A stretch of DNA of 64,000 nucleotides from Saccharopolyspora rosea (GTDB taxonomy: Bacteria > Actinomycetota > Actinomycetes > Mycobacteriales > Pseudonocardiaceae): contig NZ_CP102826.1 of assembly GCF_025643595.1 (NCBI RefSeq), positions 4,526,001 to 4,590,000 on the forward strand, read 5' to 3'. Position numbers and translations under genes: made by a program. Positions within the stretch are counted from its first letter, which is position 1, and the number at the start of each line of letters is the position of its first letter. Of this stretch, positions 7,578 to 16,011 are shown in pieces. The notes beneath the pieces were generated by a model. That model did no database searches. It was not told the DNA's origin and saw only the letters and a program-made list of their open reading frames with translations.

Positions 7578-9404
7578 TCACAGGGCCTGCACGGTGTTGG
7601 GGTACATCTCGTCGAGCACCTCGCCGTGGTTGCGCTCCACGACGCGGCGCTTGATCTTCAGGCTCGGCGTGATCTCGTCGGACTCGATGGTCAGGTCGCG
7701 CGGGAGGATCGCGAACTTCTTGATGGTCTCGTGCCGGGCCAGCCCGGCGTTGAGCTCGTCGACGCTGGTGCCGACCAGCTCGTGGACCTTCGCGTGCCGG
7801 GTCAGCTGCTCGTAGGTCAGCGCGGCCAGCCCGTTGTGCTGCGCCCAGGCGGTGATCGCCTCCTCGTCGAGGGTGATCAGCGCCGTGCAGTACGGCCGCT
7901 TCTCGCCGTGCACCACGACGTTGCTGACGTACGGGCACAGCGCCTTCAGCTTCCCCTCGACCGTCTGCGGCGCGACGTACTTCCCGCCGGAGGTCTTGAT
8001 GAGGTCCTTCTTGCGGTCGGTGATGCGCAGGAAGCCGTCCTCCAACTCGCCGATGTCACCGGTGTGCAGCCAGCCGTCCGGGTCCAGCACCGCCGCGGTC
8101 TCCTCCGGCAACCCGTGGTAGCCGCGCAGCACGCCACCGCCGCGGACCAGCACCTCGCCGTCCTCGGCGATGCGCACCTCGGTGCCGGGCAGCGGTTTGC
8201 CGACGGTGCCGAGCCGGTAGTCCTCGGGGCGGTTGACGAAGGTGGCCGCGCTGGTCTCGGTCAGCCCGTAGCCCTCCATGATCGGCACCCCGGCGACCTG
8301 GAAGAACTCGGCGATGTCGGGCGCCAGCGCCGCGCTGCCGGAGATGAAGTAGCGCAGCCGCCCGCCGAAGCGCTCGCGCAGCTTGCTGAACACCAACCGG
8401 TCGGCGACCGCGCACTGCAACCGCAGCAGCGCCCCCGGCTGCTGCCCCTCGCGGCGCATCCGGGAGGCCCGGATGCCGACCTCGCAGGCCCAGCGGAAGA
8501 TCCGGTACTTGAGCTCGCCGCCCTCCTTGGCCTGCATGACGACCTTGTTGTAGACCTTCTCGAAGATCCGCGGCGCCCCGGCCACGAACGTCGGCCGCAC
8601 CTGCGCGAGGTTGTCGACGATCTTGTCCACCCGGCCGTCGACGGCGGTGGGGAACCCGAGCCGGATCTGCCCCATCTGGAGCACCTTGCCGAACACGTGC
8701 GACAGCGGCAGCCACAGGTACTGCACGTCGTCCGGGGTGAGCAGGTCGTCGCCCAGGGCCTTGATCGCCTCGGCCTCGTACAGCCAGTTGGCGTGCACCA
8801 GCCGCACGCCCTTGGGGCGGCCGGTGGTGCCCGAGGTGTAGATGAGGGTGGCCAGGTCCTCGGTGTCGACCTTGCCGATCAGCTCCTCGAACAGCTCCGG
8901 CTGCTCGTCGGCCAGCGCGCGGCCGCGCTCCTCCAGTTCCTCCAGGCGCAGCACCCAGTCCCCGTCGGAGGTGCCGTCGAAGGTGATCACCCGGGTCAGT
9001 TCGGGCAGCGAGTCGCGCTGCGAGCGGAGCTTGGCGACCTGGTCGTCGTCCTCGGCGAAGACGATCACGGTGCCCGAGTCGGAGATGATGTAGGTGCAGT
9101 CCTCCGGCGTGGTCGTCGGGTAGATCGTGGTCGTCGCACCACCGGCGCAGAGGATGCCCATGTCGGCGAGTATCCAGTCCATCCGGGTGCTGGACAGGAT
9201 GCCGCAGCGCTGCTGCGAGGTCACCCCGAGCGAGTGCAGGCCCAGCGCGATGGCACGGACCCGTTCCCGGGTCTGGGCCCACGTCAGCGACCGCCATCCC
9301 CCGTCCACCGGGTAGCGGAACGCCTCGGAACCTCCCGACTCCTCGACACGGTGCCGAAACATGTCGGGGATGGAGCGGAAGGAGGAGGTGATCTCGGCGT
9401 GCAT
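7578..9404 (-). CDS. fadD15: long-chain fatty acid-CoA ligase (FadD15-type)
   Basis: A 608-residue ANL-superfamily enzyme that activates long-chain fatty acids to acyl-CoA via an acyl-adenylate. The phosphate-binding motif LIYTSGTTGRPKG is at residues 187-199. The A5 motif GYGLTETSA, the adenylation TGDIGELEDG motif and the hinge DRKKDLIKTSGGKY follow in order. Length and N-terminus match the actinobacterial FadD15 group. The start MHAEITSS at 9404 is chosen because upstream codons are Arg-rich and non-family; AGGAGGT-like sequence is weak here. No beta-oxidation genes are adjacent. Confidence 0.94.
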   Translation of the reverse strand: MHAEITSSFRSIPDMFRHRVEESGGSEAFRYPVDGGWRSLTWAQTRERVRAIALGLHSLGVTSQQRCGILSSTRMDWILADMGILCAGGATTTIYPTTTPEDCTYIISDSGTVIVFAEDDDQVAKLRSQRDSLPELTRVITFDGTSDGDWVLRLEELEERGRALADEQPELFEELIGKVDTEDLATLIYTSGTTGRPKGVRLVHANWLYEAEAIKALGDDLLTPDDVQYLWLPLSHVFGKVLQMGQIRLGFPTAVDGRVDKIVDNLAQVRPTFVAGAPRIFEKVYNKVVMQAKEGGELKYRIFRWACEVGIRASRMRREGQQPGALLRLQCAVADRLVFSKLRERFGGRLRYFISGSAALAPDIAEFFQVAGVPIMEGYGLTETSAATFVNRPEDYRLGTVGKPLPGTEVRIAEDGEVLVRGGGVLRGYHGLPEETAAVLDPDGWLHTGDIGELEDGFLRITDRKKDLIKTSGGKYVAPQTVEGKLKALCPYVSNVVVHGEKRPYCTALITLDEEAITAWAQHNGLAALTYEQLTRHAKVHELVGTSVDELNAGLARHETIKKFAILPRDLTIESDEITPSLKIKRRVVERNHGEVLDEMYPNTVQAL

Positions 9405-9657
9405 GCGGGGCAAAGTATCGCCAGGTCGGCACGTTGCGCAACGGTTGCGGCGAAATCGAGAACGATCCAGTTCCGGAACCATTACCGCAGCTGAGCAGGG
9501 GGTTTCCCGGACGGCAAGAATCAGCTAACAATGTTCGTTTCGGCCGTCACCGCACCTGTCCGGGGTCGTTGCGCACCCCCGCGCGGCGGGCTCGCGGGTA
9601 CCCGCTTCGGCGGTGTCCGCACCGCGGGTCGGCGGGCACCCGCACGACACCGGGCCG

Positions 9658-10362
9658 TCACGCGCCGGACATCCCGGCACCGGCCTCCTCGATGGCCTCG
9701 TCGATGCGGTGCGCCAGGTCCACGTCGAGCCGGGTGACCCCGCCCGTCGCGCGGGTGCGCACGGTCAGCACCGCCGTGTCGCCCTCCCGCTCCACGGCCG
9801 GGCCGCGACCGAGGTCGCGGCGCAGCAGGTCGAGGCGCCCGAGCACGCGGTCCAGGCTGTCCGGCGGCAACTGCACGGTGCGCGACAGCCCGCTGCGGTC
9901 ACCGGTCCAGTCGGGCAGCCGTTCCAGCTCGCGGCGCACCTCGTCGGCGGTCAGCTCCGGCTGGTGGCCGGTCGGACCGACCACACCGCCGCCCACGTCG
10001 GGCGGCGCGGTCAGCGCGCGCATGTCGTCGGGCAGGTCCAGCCGGTCGATCAGGTCGGGGTCCTGGCGGCGGATGGCGGCGAGCACGGCCTGCGCGCGCA
10101 TCCGCGCCTCGGCCGGCGGGCGCCGCCCCAGCAGCGCGACCCGCTGCACGAAGTCGGTGGCCTCCGCGGGCCGTTCCACGCCGGCGATCGTGAAGTCATC
10201 GGTCAGCTCGCCCGGCATCGCGTCGAGCAGGATCTCCCGCGCCTCGTCGTCGAGCGCTCTGGCCAGGGCGGTCACGGTCGTCTCGGCCGCGGCGCGCGCC
10301 TCACCCGCACCGAGGCCGGTCATCGCGCACACGTCGTCGAGCAGTCGCCGGTACTCGACCAT
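9658..10362 (-). CDS. DUF2267 / pterin-dehydratase-like fusion protein
   Basis: A 234-residue two-domain protein. Residues about 1-125 form a DUF2267 domain (DFVQRVALLGRRPPAEARMRAQAVLAAI). Residues about 140-230 resemble 4a-hydroxytetrahydrobiopterin dehydratase (LTADEVRRELERLPDWTG, then GGVTRLDVDLAHRID). The catalytic His-His-Pro segment of that enzyme is replaced by DLGRGPAV, so dehydratase activity is doubtful; a DCoH-like binding role is possible. The ATG at 10362 has GGGAGGAGG 8 bases upstream; another ATG at 10392 is less well placed. Function unknown. Confidence 0.75.
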   Translation of the reverse strand: MVEYRRLLDDVCAMTGLGAGEARAAAETTVTALARALDDEAREILLDAMPGELTDDFTIAGVERPAEATDFVQRVALLGRRPPAEARMRAQAVLAAIRRQDPDLIDRLDLPDDMRALTAPPDVGGGVVGPTGHQPELTADEVRRELERLPDWTGDRSGLSRTVQLPPDSLDRVLGRLDLLRRDLGRGPAVEREGDTAVLTVRTRATGGVTRLDVDLAHRIDEAIEEAGAGMSGA

Positions 10363-10394
10363 CACCACCGCCTCCTCCCGCTGAGCACCCATCG

Positions 10395-10463
10395 CCGCTG
10401 GCGGAACCCCAACGGCCCGCCCGACCACCGCCACCCGCAACAGGTTCGAGACAGGCTCTGAGT
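10395..10463. repeat. dispersed repeat, partial right end
   Basis: GACCACCGCCACCCGCAACAGG and TTCGAGACAGGCTCTGAG resemble the right end of the units at 29540-29642. It lies between the oxidoreductase and DUF2267 genes. Confidence 0.4.
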
Positions 10464-10481
10464 ACCCGTCCGCGACCTCGG

Positions 10482-11552
10482 TCAACGTGCGAGCGCGGGC
10501 AGCACCCGGGAGCCGTAGAAGTCGATCGCCGCGGGCGGGTCGTCCTGGGCGAAGTGCACGAACGGCGTGACCCCCGCGTCGAGGTACCGGCGGAGTCCGG
10601 CGACGTGCACCGCCGGATCGGTGCCGGTGAGCCATCCGGCGGTGACCGCCGACAGCGGCGCTCGCTGCGCGGCCTGCTGGATGGCCACCGGGTTCGGCTG
10701 GTCGGTCGGCGCGCCCAGGAACCGCCACAACCGCGCGCCCCGCTCGACCGCGGCCTGGTCGCCGACGACGGCGAAGATCTCGGCGAACCGCGGCATGGTC
10801 GCCGGATCGCGCCCGGCCTCCCGCGCTCCGGTTTCGAAGGCGCCCCGCAGCCCCGGGTCGAGCGACGCGCCGGACTCGGTGATCCAGCCGTCGCCGTACC
10901 GGCCCGCCAACCGGGCGCTGCGCGGCCCGCCCGCGGCGACGTGGATCGGCGGCGGGTGCTGGGGCACGTCGTACAGGCGCAGCTGGTCGGTCCGGTAGAA
11001 GCGGCCCTGGAACGAGATCCGCTGCCCGGTCCACAACTGCCGGATGAGCGCGATGGCCTCGACGAGCCGGTCGTGGCGCTCCTGGTAGGGCCCGTAGGAG
11101 CCGGTGCCCGCCTGTTCGTTGAGCGCCTCACCGGTGCCCACGCCCAGGAAGGTGCGCCCCGGGGCGAGCAGCTCCAGCGAGGCGAACGCCTGCGCCACGT
11201 CCACCGGGTGGTGCCGGTAGGTCGGGCACGTGACGCCCGAGCCGATCACCACCCGCCGGGTGCTCCGGGCGGCCAGCGCCAGCGTGATCCAGGGGAACAT
11301 CGAGTGCCCCTGGTCGTCCTGCCACGGTTGCAGGTGGTCGCTGGCCCACACCGGGCCGAAACCCGCCTGCTCGGCGCGTTCGGCGAACGAGACCAGCTCG
11401 GGCGTGCGGAACTGCTCGTGCGAGAGCACGAAACCGACCCCGGCGGGGCGACCGCCGGAGCCGCCCGCGCACCCGGCGCCGAGCGCACCGGTCAACGCGG
11501 CGGTCGAGAGCGCGCCGAACCGCCGCCGGGAGATTCCGGCATCCCGTCCCAT
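10482..11552 (-). CDS. Tat-exported LLM-class F420-dependent oxidoreductase
   Basis: A 356-residue luciferase-like TIM-barrel oxidoreductase. The N-terminus has a twin-arginine signal (SRRRFGALSTAAL) ending in a lipobox-like LGAGC near residue 25, so it is probably an exported lipoprotein. The catalytic domain shows GFGPVWASDHLQPW near 60 and GSGVTCPTYRHHP near 110. Closest remembered architecture is Fgd2-like F420-dependent hydroxymycolic acid dehydrogenase of mycobacteria, also Tat-exported. Whether F420 or FMN is used cannot be read here. It is divergent from the rhamnose isomerase gene. Confidence 0.88.
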   Translation of the reverse strand: MGRDAGISRRRFGALSTAALTGALGAGCAGGSGGRPAGVGFVLSHEQFRTPELVSFAERAEQAGFGPVWASDHLQPWQDDQGHSMFPWITLALAARSTRRVVIGSGVTCPTYRHHPVDVAQAFASLELLAPGRTFLGVGTGEALNEQAGTGSYGPYQERHDRLVEAIALIRQLWTGQRISFQGRFYRTDQLRLYDVPQHPPPIHVAAGGPRSARLAGRYGDGWITESGASLDPGLRGAFETGAREAGRDPATMPRFAEIFAVVGDQAAVERGARLWRFLGAPTDQPNPVAIQQAAQRAPLSAVTAGWLTGTDPAVHVAGLRRYLDAGVTPFVHFAQDDPPAAIDFYGSRVLPALAR

Positions 11553-11594
11553 CACCGCACCGCTACCCCGGCGCGGGCAGCGGGAAACCTCGTC

Positions 11595-11607
11595 CGACCA
11601 CAGTGGA
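11595..11607. repeat. interspersed palindrome copy
   Basis: GACCACAGTGGAC, 43 bp upstream of the oxidoreductase start in a divergent intergenic region. Confidence 0.6.
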
Positions 11608-11675
11608 CGGTGAGGGACCTTCTGAACCGTTCTGGCAGAAGGGCGTTCGCGCCACCGCCGATCGGCGACCGCTCG

Positions 11676-11705
11676 TTGACATCCCGGGACCACGATTTGT
11701 ATCGT
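11676..11705 (+). promoter_or_regulatory. sigma70-type promoter of rhaI
   Basis: A perfect TTGACA -35 (11676-11681), 18-bp spacer and TATCGT -10 (11700-11705). Transcription should start near 11712. The 11692-11705 stretch is also an inverted repeat (ACGAT-TTGT-ATCGT). Confidence 0.75.
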
Positions 11706-11721
11706 CCTGCCCACAGATCTT

Positions 11722-11733
11722 TAAAACGATTCA
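11722..11733. promoter_or_regulatory. LacI-type operator
   Basis: TAAAACGATTCA matches the LacI-family palindrome TGAATCGATTCA at 10 of 12 positions with the central CG kept. It lies about 10 bp downstream of the predicted start site of rhaI, the right place for repression. The LacI gene downstream is the obvious candidate. Confidence 0.65.
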
Positions 11734-11749
11734 GGCATCGGGAGAAGCC

Positions 11750-12856
11750 GTGCCCGCCTTCGACGACATCGCCCCGCTGCTCGCGCACCTGTCCGTCGAG
11801 TTGCCCTCCAGGGCGTTCGTCGCCGAGCCCACCGGGCGCCGCGACCCGTTCGCGGCCCTCGCGGACGTCGCCAGGGTCCACGAGGCGACCGGCCTGACGC
11901 CGACCGCCGCGCTGGACCTGCCGCGCGACGCCGTCCGGGATCCGGGCGCGCTGCGCCGGCACGCCGCCGATCTGGGCGTGTCGGTGGGAACCGTCGTGTG
12001 CGACAGCGCGCGGGAGGAGCACCGCGGTCTCGCCCATCCCGACCCGCGGGTGCGCCGCCGCGCCCGCGACCACCACTTCCGCTGCCTGGACCTGCTCACC
12101 GAGATCGGCGGCCACGACCTGGTCGTGCACCTCGCGGACGGCACGCACCACCCCGGGCAGGACGACCTGCGGGCCCGCCAGGACAGACTCGTCGAGTCCC
12201 TCGCGGCACTGCGCGAACGGCTCGCCGACGACCAGCGGCTGGTGCTGCGGCCCTGGACCGCGGATCCCGCTCTCTACCAGACCGACGTGCCCGACTGGGG
12301 AACCTGCTTCGCGCACTGCGCCGCGCTCGGCGAACGCGCCGTCGTGGGCCTGGATTCCGGGCAGCACGCGCCGGGCGCGCCCGTCGAGTCCGTGGTCGCG
12401 CAGCTGTTGCGGCTGGGCAAATTGGGCGCGTTCGGCTTGCGCCCCCGGCCGCTCGCCGACGACGACCTCATCGTCGGGACCGCCGACTCCTCCCAGTTGT
12501 TCCGGATCCTGCACGAGATCGTCCGCGGCGGCGGTCACCGGCCCGGTGGCGTGGCGCTCGCGCTCGACCCGTGCCCGGTCGAACCCGGCGTCGTCGGCCA
12601 GGTCCGGTCGGTGCTCACGGTGCAGGAGATGACCGCCCGCGCGCTGCTCGTCGACCGCGAGGCGCTCGACGCGGCGCAGCGGTCGGGCGACGTGCTGGGC
12701 GCGCACGAGATCTTCATGGCCGCTTTCCACACCGACGTCCGCCCGTGGCTGGCAGACTGGCGCGCGCACCGCGGTCTGCCCGCCGATCCCGCGGCCGCCG
12801 CGTCGGGACATCCCGGCGCCGGGCTCGGCGGCACCCCCGCCCGGCGCGGCGCCTGA
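11750..12856 (+). CDS. rhaI: L-rhamnose isomerase-type sugar isomerase
   Basis: A 368-residue TIM-barrel sugar isomerase of the Streptomyces/Pseudomonas RhaI type, interconverting L-rhamnose and L-rhamnulose (related enzymes also take L-lyxose or D-allose). Family blocks are seen in order: RDPFAALADVARVHEATG, ADGTHHPGQDD, YQTDVPDWGTCFAHC, DSGQHAPG, DDDLIVGTADSSQLFRI, VQEMTARALLVDREAL and NTDVRP-like HTDVRPWLADWR. Asp and His metal ligands are present. The GTG at 11750 has GGGAGAAG just upstream and sits 38 bp after the predicted start site. No rhamnulokinase or aldolase lies nearby, so the substrate may differ. Confidence 0.85.
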   Translation: MPAFDDIAPLLAHLSVELPSRAFVAEPTGRRDPFAALADVARVHEATGLTPTAALDLPRDAVRDPGALRRHAADLGVSVGTVVCDSAREEHRGLAHPDPRVRRRARDHHFRCLDLLTEIGGHDLVVHLADGTHHPGQDDLRARQDRLVESLAALRERLADDQRLVLRPWTADPALYQTDVPDWGTCFAHCAALGERAVVGLDSGQHAPGAPVESVVAQLLRLGKLGAFGLRPRPLADDDLIVGTADSSQLFRILHEIVRGGGHRPGGVALALDPCPVEPGVVGQVRSVLTVQEMTARALLVDREALDAAQRSGDVLGAHEIFMAAFHTDVRPWLADWRAHRGLPADPAAAASGHPGAGLGGTPARRGA

Positions 12857-12969
12857 GTCCACTCCGGCAGCGCCGCCCGGCGCGTTGCGGTACCGGCGGG
12901 ACATGTGGACGAGGCTTCCGGGTCGCCCCCCGGAACGCTCCGGCGACGCGGAAGGACGACGAACGGATC

Positions 12970-13974
12970 ATGGTCGGCATCAAGGACGTGGCCCGGCGCG
13001 CGGGGGTTTCGATCGGCACCGTGTCCAACGTGGTCAACCGGCCGCACCTGGTGTCCGCCACGACCCGGTCGAAGGTGCTCGCCGTCATCGCCGAACTCGG
13101 TTACGTGCGCGACGAGTCCGCGCGGGCGTTGCGCGTCGGCCGCAGCCGCATCATGGCGCTGCTGGTGCTGGACCTGGGCAACCCGTTCTTCGTGGACGTC
13201 GCGCACGGCGCCGAGCAGGCCGCGCACGAGGCCGGGCTCCAGGTCATCACGTGCAACAGCGGGCAGCGCAGCGACCGCGAGGAGTCCTACCTCGCGATGT
13301 TCGCCGAACAGCGGGTCCGGGGTGTCCTGGTGAGCCCGGTGGACACCTCCGGCGCGGCGTTGGAGACGTTGCGGCACAACGAGATCCCCTACGTGTTCGT
13401 CGACCGGCGGATCTCCTCGGACCAGGCCAGTTCGGTGTCGGTCGACGACGTCGCCGGCGGCGCGCTGGCCGCCGCTCACCTGCTGGAGACCGGGCACGCC
13501 GACATCGCCTTCATCAACGGCCCGCGACGGCTCGACCAGTGCGCCGACCGGGAGACCGGGGTGCGCACCGCGCTGGCGGGTTCCGGCGCGCGGCTGCGGG
13601 TGCTGGAAACCGCCGCGCTGGACGTGCCGTCCGGGCGGGACGCGGGCGCCCGGCTGCTCGACCTCGTCCCGCGCCCCACCGCGGTGTTCTGCGCCAACGA
13701 CCTGCTGGCGCTGGGAGTGCTGCAGGCGTTGGCGGCGGGCGGGGTGCGGGTTCCCGACGACGTGGCGATCGTGGGCTACGACGACATCGAGTTCGCCCGC
13801 GCCGCGGTCGTCCCGCTGACGTCGGTGCGCCAACCAGCCCGGGACATCGGCCGGGCCGCGGCCGAACTGCTCATCGCCGAGACGGCGGAGACCGCGGAAC
13901 CGCCCGGACACCGGGCCGTGGTGTTCTCCCCCGAACTCGTCGTCCGCGACTCCACCCGCGTCCTGCGGTCGTAG
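12970..13974 (+). CDS. LacI family transcriptional regulator
   Basis: A 334-residue repressor. The N-terminal helix-turn-helix is IKDVARRAGVSIGTVSNVVNRP, residues 4-25, with a hinge helix (ESARALRVGRS) near 50. A periplasmic-binding-protein-like sensor follows (VLDLGNPFFVDVAHGAE, AVFCANDLLALGVLQAL, VAIVGYDDIEFA). It is 113 bp downstream of rhaI in the same direction and probably controls it through the operator at 11722. The start MVGIKDVA fits family length. Confidence 0.93.
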   Translation: MVGIKDVARRAGVSIGTVSNVVNRPHLVSATTRSKVLAVIAELGYVRDESARALRVGRSRIMALLVLDLGNPFFVDVAHGAEQAAHEAGLQVITCNSGQRSDREESYLAMFAEQRVRGVLVSPVDTSGAALETLRHNEIPYVFVDRRISSDQASSVSVDDVAGGALAAAHLLETGHADIAFINGPRRLDQCADRETGVRTALAGSGARLRVLETAALDVPSGRDAGARLLDLVPRPTAVFCANDLLALGVLQALAAGGVRVPDDVAIVGYDDIEFARAAVVPLTSVRQPARDIGRAAAELLIAETAETAEPPGHRAVVFSPELVVRDSTRVLRS

Positions 13975-14040
13975 TCCTCGGGTATGACCCGGAAGGCCCG
14001 CCGCCGCGGTGGCGTACTCCGGGAATCTGACCCGGGAATC

Positions 14041-14052
14041 GGTCCGCGGACC
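14041..14052. promoter_or_regulatory. perfect palindrome upstream of DUF418 gene
   Basis: GGTCCGCGGACC, a perfect 12-bp palindrome about 40 bp before the predicted GTG start; a possible operator. Confidence 0.35.
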
Positions 14053-14089
14053 GACGATCGATGATCGCCGCGGAACCTACTTTGGCACC

Positions 14090-15349
14090 GTGATTCCACC
14101 GAACGAGAACCCGACGGTCGTCCTGCCGCGACCGGCCGACGAAGCCCCACCCCGCCGGTCCCGGTTGCGCGGCGTCGACCTGGCCCGCGCGCTCGCCGTG
14201 TTCGGCATGTTCGTCGCGCACATCGGCCCGAACATGATCAACCCGCACTCCGGCGGCGCGGCGAAGGTGCTGGCAGACCTGAGCGAAGGCCACTCCTCGA
14301 TCCTGTTCGCCACCCTGGCCGGGGTGTCGCTCGCGCTGCTCACCGGCGGCAGCCGGCCGCACGAGGGCGTGGCGCTGCGCCGCGACCGGATCCGGATCGC
14401 GGTCCGCGCGGCGCTGCTGTTCGTGCTCGGCATGGCGCTGACCCAACTCGGCGCGCCGATCATGGTCATCCTGTCGTTCTACGGCGTGTACTTCCTGCTC
14501 GCGCTGCCGCTGCTGCGACTGCGACCGGGCGCGCTGCTGGCCACCGCCGCGGTGTGGGCGCTGGTCGCGCCCCAACTGTCGTTCGTCCTCCGGCAGCCGA
14601 TGGACGCCGACTCGGGTGGCGGCGCGCTCAGCTTCTCCGACCTGACGTCCCTGTCCGGCGCGGGAACGGGCCTGCTGAACCTGCTGCTCACCGGCACCTA
14701 CCCGGTGCTGACCTGGATGCCGTTCGTGCTGACCGGCCTGGCCCTGGGGCGTTGCGACCTGCGCTCGACGGCGGTGCGGGTGCGGCTGTTCGCCGGCGGC
14801 GTCGGCCTGGCGGTGCTCGGGTACGGCTCGTCCTGGTTGGCGCTGAACGTGTTCGGCGGTCTGCGATCGCTGGAACCGATCCTGAACGCGATGCGCCCGC
14901 TGGCCGCCCAATACGGCGTGGCGCCGCTCGACCTGCTGACGATGCACGGGTTCGGCACGGTGCCGACGAGCAACGCCGCGCTGCTGCTGCTGGCCAGCGC
15001 CCACACCGGAACGACGTTCGAGATCGTGGGATCCACCGGTTGCGCCCTGGCGGTGCTCGCGCTCTGCCTGGTCGTCGGCGACCGGGTGCGCGCGCTGCTC
15101 GCGCCGCTGGCGGCCGTCGGCTCGATGGCCCTGACGGTGTACGTGGTGCAGGCGGTGGCGCTGAAGATCATCGAGGACAACGCGCGCGAGTCGCTGGTGC
15201 AGCTGCCGTGGCTGCCGCTGACCGGGCTCGTCGTCGGCTCGCTGGTGCTGTGCGGGCTGTGGCGGCCGTTCCTCGGCCGCGGCCCGCTGGAGTGGCTGCT
15301 GCACCGGACCTCGACCCGAACTGCCGACGCGCTCGGATCCCGTCTTTGA
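14090..15349 (+). CDS. DUF418 (DUF1624-like) membrane protein
   Basis: A 419-residue polytopic membrane protein with about ten helices. The N-terminal RLRGVDLARALAVFGMFVAHIGP and HSSILFATLAGVSLAL are hallmarks of the DUF1624/DUF418 acyltransferase-like family, and the C-terminal DUF418 part follows (YVVQAVALKII). Relatives are thought to be membrane acyltransferases; substrate unknown. The GTG at 14090 is preferred: TACTTT at 14079-14084 would make a -10 box for a leaderless message. A GTG at 14009 would add 27 residues of low character. Confidence 0.8.
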   Translation: MIPPNENPTVVLPRPADEAPPRRSRLRGVDLARALAVFGMFVAHIGPNMINPHSGGAAKVLADLSEGHSSILFATLAGVSLALLTGGSRPHEGVALRRDRIRIAVRAALLFVLGMALTQLGAPIMVILSFYGVYFLLALPLLRLRPGALLATAAVWALVAPQLSFVLRQPMDADSGGGALSFSDLTSLSGAGTGLLNLLLTGTYPVLTWMPFVLTGLALGRCDLRSTAVRVRLFAGGVGLAVLGYGSSWLALNVFGGLRSLEPILNAMRPLAAQYGVAPLDLLTMHGFGTVPTSNAALLLLASAHTGTTFEIVGSTGCALAVLALCLVVGDRVRALLAPLAAVGSMALTVYVVQAVALKIIEDNARESLVQLPWLPLTGLVVGSLVLCGLWRPFLGRGPLEWLLHRTSTRTADALGSRL

Positions 15350-15445
15350 ACTCGCTTTCCGCGGCGGTGCGAGCTGCGAGACCGCTCACCGAAAGGGAAA
15401 GCGGCTCGCGCCGCTCGCCTGATCGTCCGGAAGTCGGTTCGAAGA
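15346..15445. repeat. dispersed imperfect repeat unit
   Basis: Begins TTTGAACTCGCTTTCC and contains CTCACCGAAAGGGAAAGCGG and a GCGGCTCGCGCCGC hairpin, shared with the copy at 50227-50350. It overlaps the end of the DUF418 gene. Confidence 0.55.
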
Positions 15446-15474
15446 CACGCCCCACGGGCGCGGTGCCGCCAACC

Positions 15475-15487
15475 GTCCACAGTGGTC
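15475..15487. repeat. interspersed palindrome copy
   Basis: GTCCACAGTGGTC, overlapping the stop codon of the leftward DUF6292 gene. Confidence 0.55.
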
Positions 15488-15887
15488 AGCCGAACCGGGC
15501 CAGGCGCCGCTCCAGGTCGTCGGCGGCGTCCAGGTGCCGCAGCGGTCGCGGGCGCAGCGTCCCGGGATACCGGCCGACCAGCGAGTCCCACAGGTATCGC
15601 CGCACCCGGACCGGCGGCGGCAGGATCTCCTCCCCCAGGTAGCTCAGCGGGGTCGTGTCGCCGTCCCCGCTGATCTCCACCCGCACCGCCCATCCGCTGA
15701 TCTCGTCCCAGGTCAGCAGCAGCGGGAATTCGGCGAACGTCGGCATCCGCGACCGCAGGATGATGATCGCCGTCGCCGGTCCCTCCTCGACGTCGACGTC
15801 GACCTCGACGACGTCGTCGTCGAGGACTCCCGCCACCTCGTGCACGTAGTTCACCAGACCGCATGCGGCCCGACTTCTCGCGTCCAT
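15486..15887 (-). CDS. DUF6292 family protein
   Basis: A 133-residue soluble protein. The core TFAEFPLLLTWDEISGWAVRVE and LSYLGEEILPPPVRVRRYLW match my recollection of actinobacterial DUF6292 proteins, which are small and functionally unknown. The region VVEVDVDVEEG is strongly acidic. It stands alone between a DUF418 gene and a GT39 gene, reading the same way as the latter. Confidence 0.7.
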   Translation of the reverse strand: MDARSRAACGLVNYVHEVAGVLDDDVVEVDVDVEEGPATAIIILRSRMPTFAEFPLLLTWDEISGWAVRVEISGDGDTTPLSYLGEEILPPPVRVRRYLWDSLVGRYPGTLRPRPLRHLDAADDLERRLARFG

Positions 15888-16011
15888 GCGTCCCCCTCCG
15901 GCTTCGCCTCCCCATCGGCCGGTTTCACCGAGGTTGCCCAGCCCCCGGCGCGCGCCAAACGGCCACCACGGGGTGACGTGCGCGCGCCTCGCCCGGCCGT
16001 GGGACCGCCGG

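Noticed and set aside
12535..13911. A 458-codon leftward frame opposite rhaI and lacI
   Set aside because: No domain, Gln/His/Arg-rich; both rightward genes are recognisable families.
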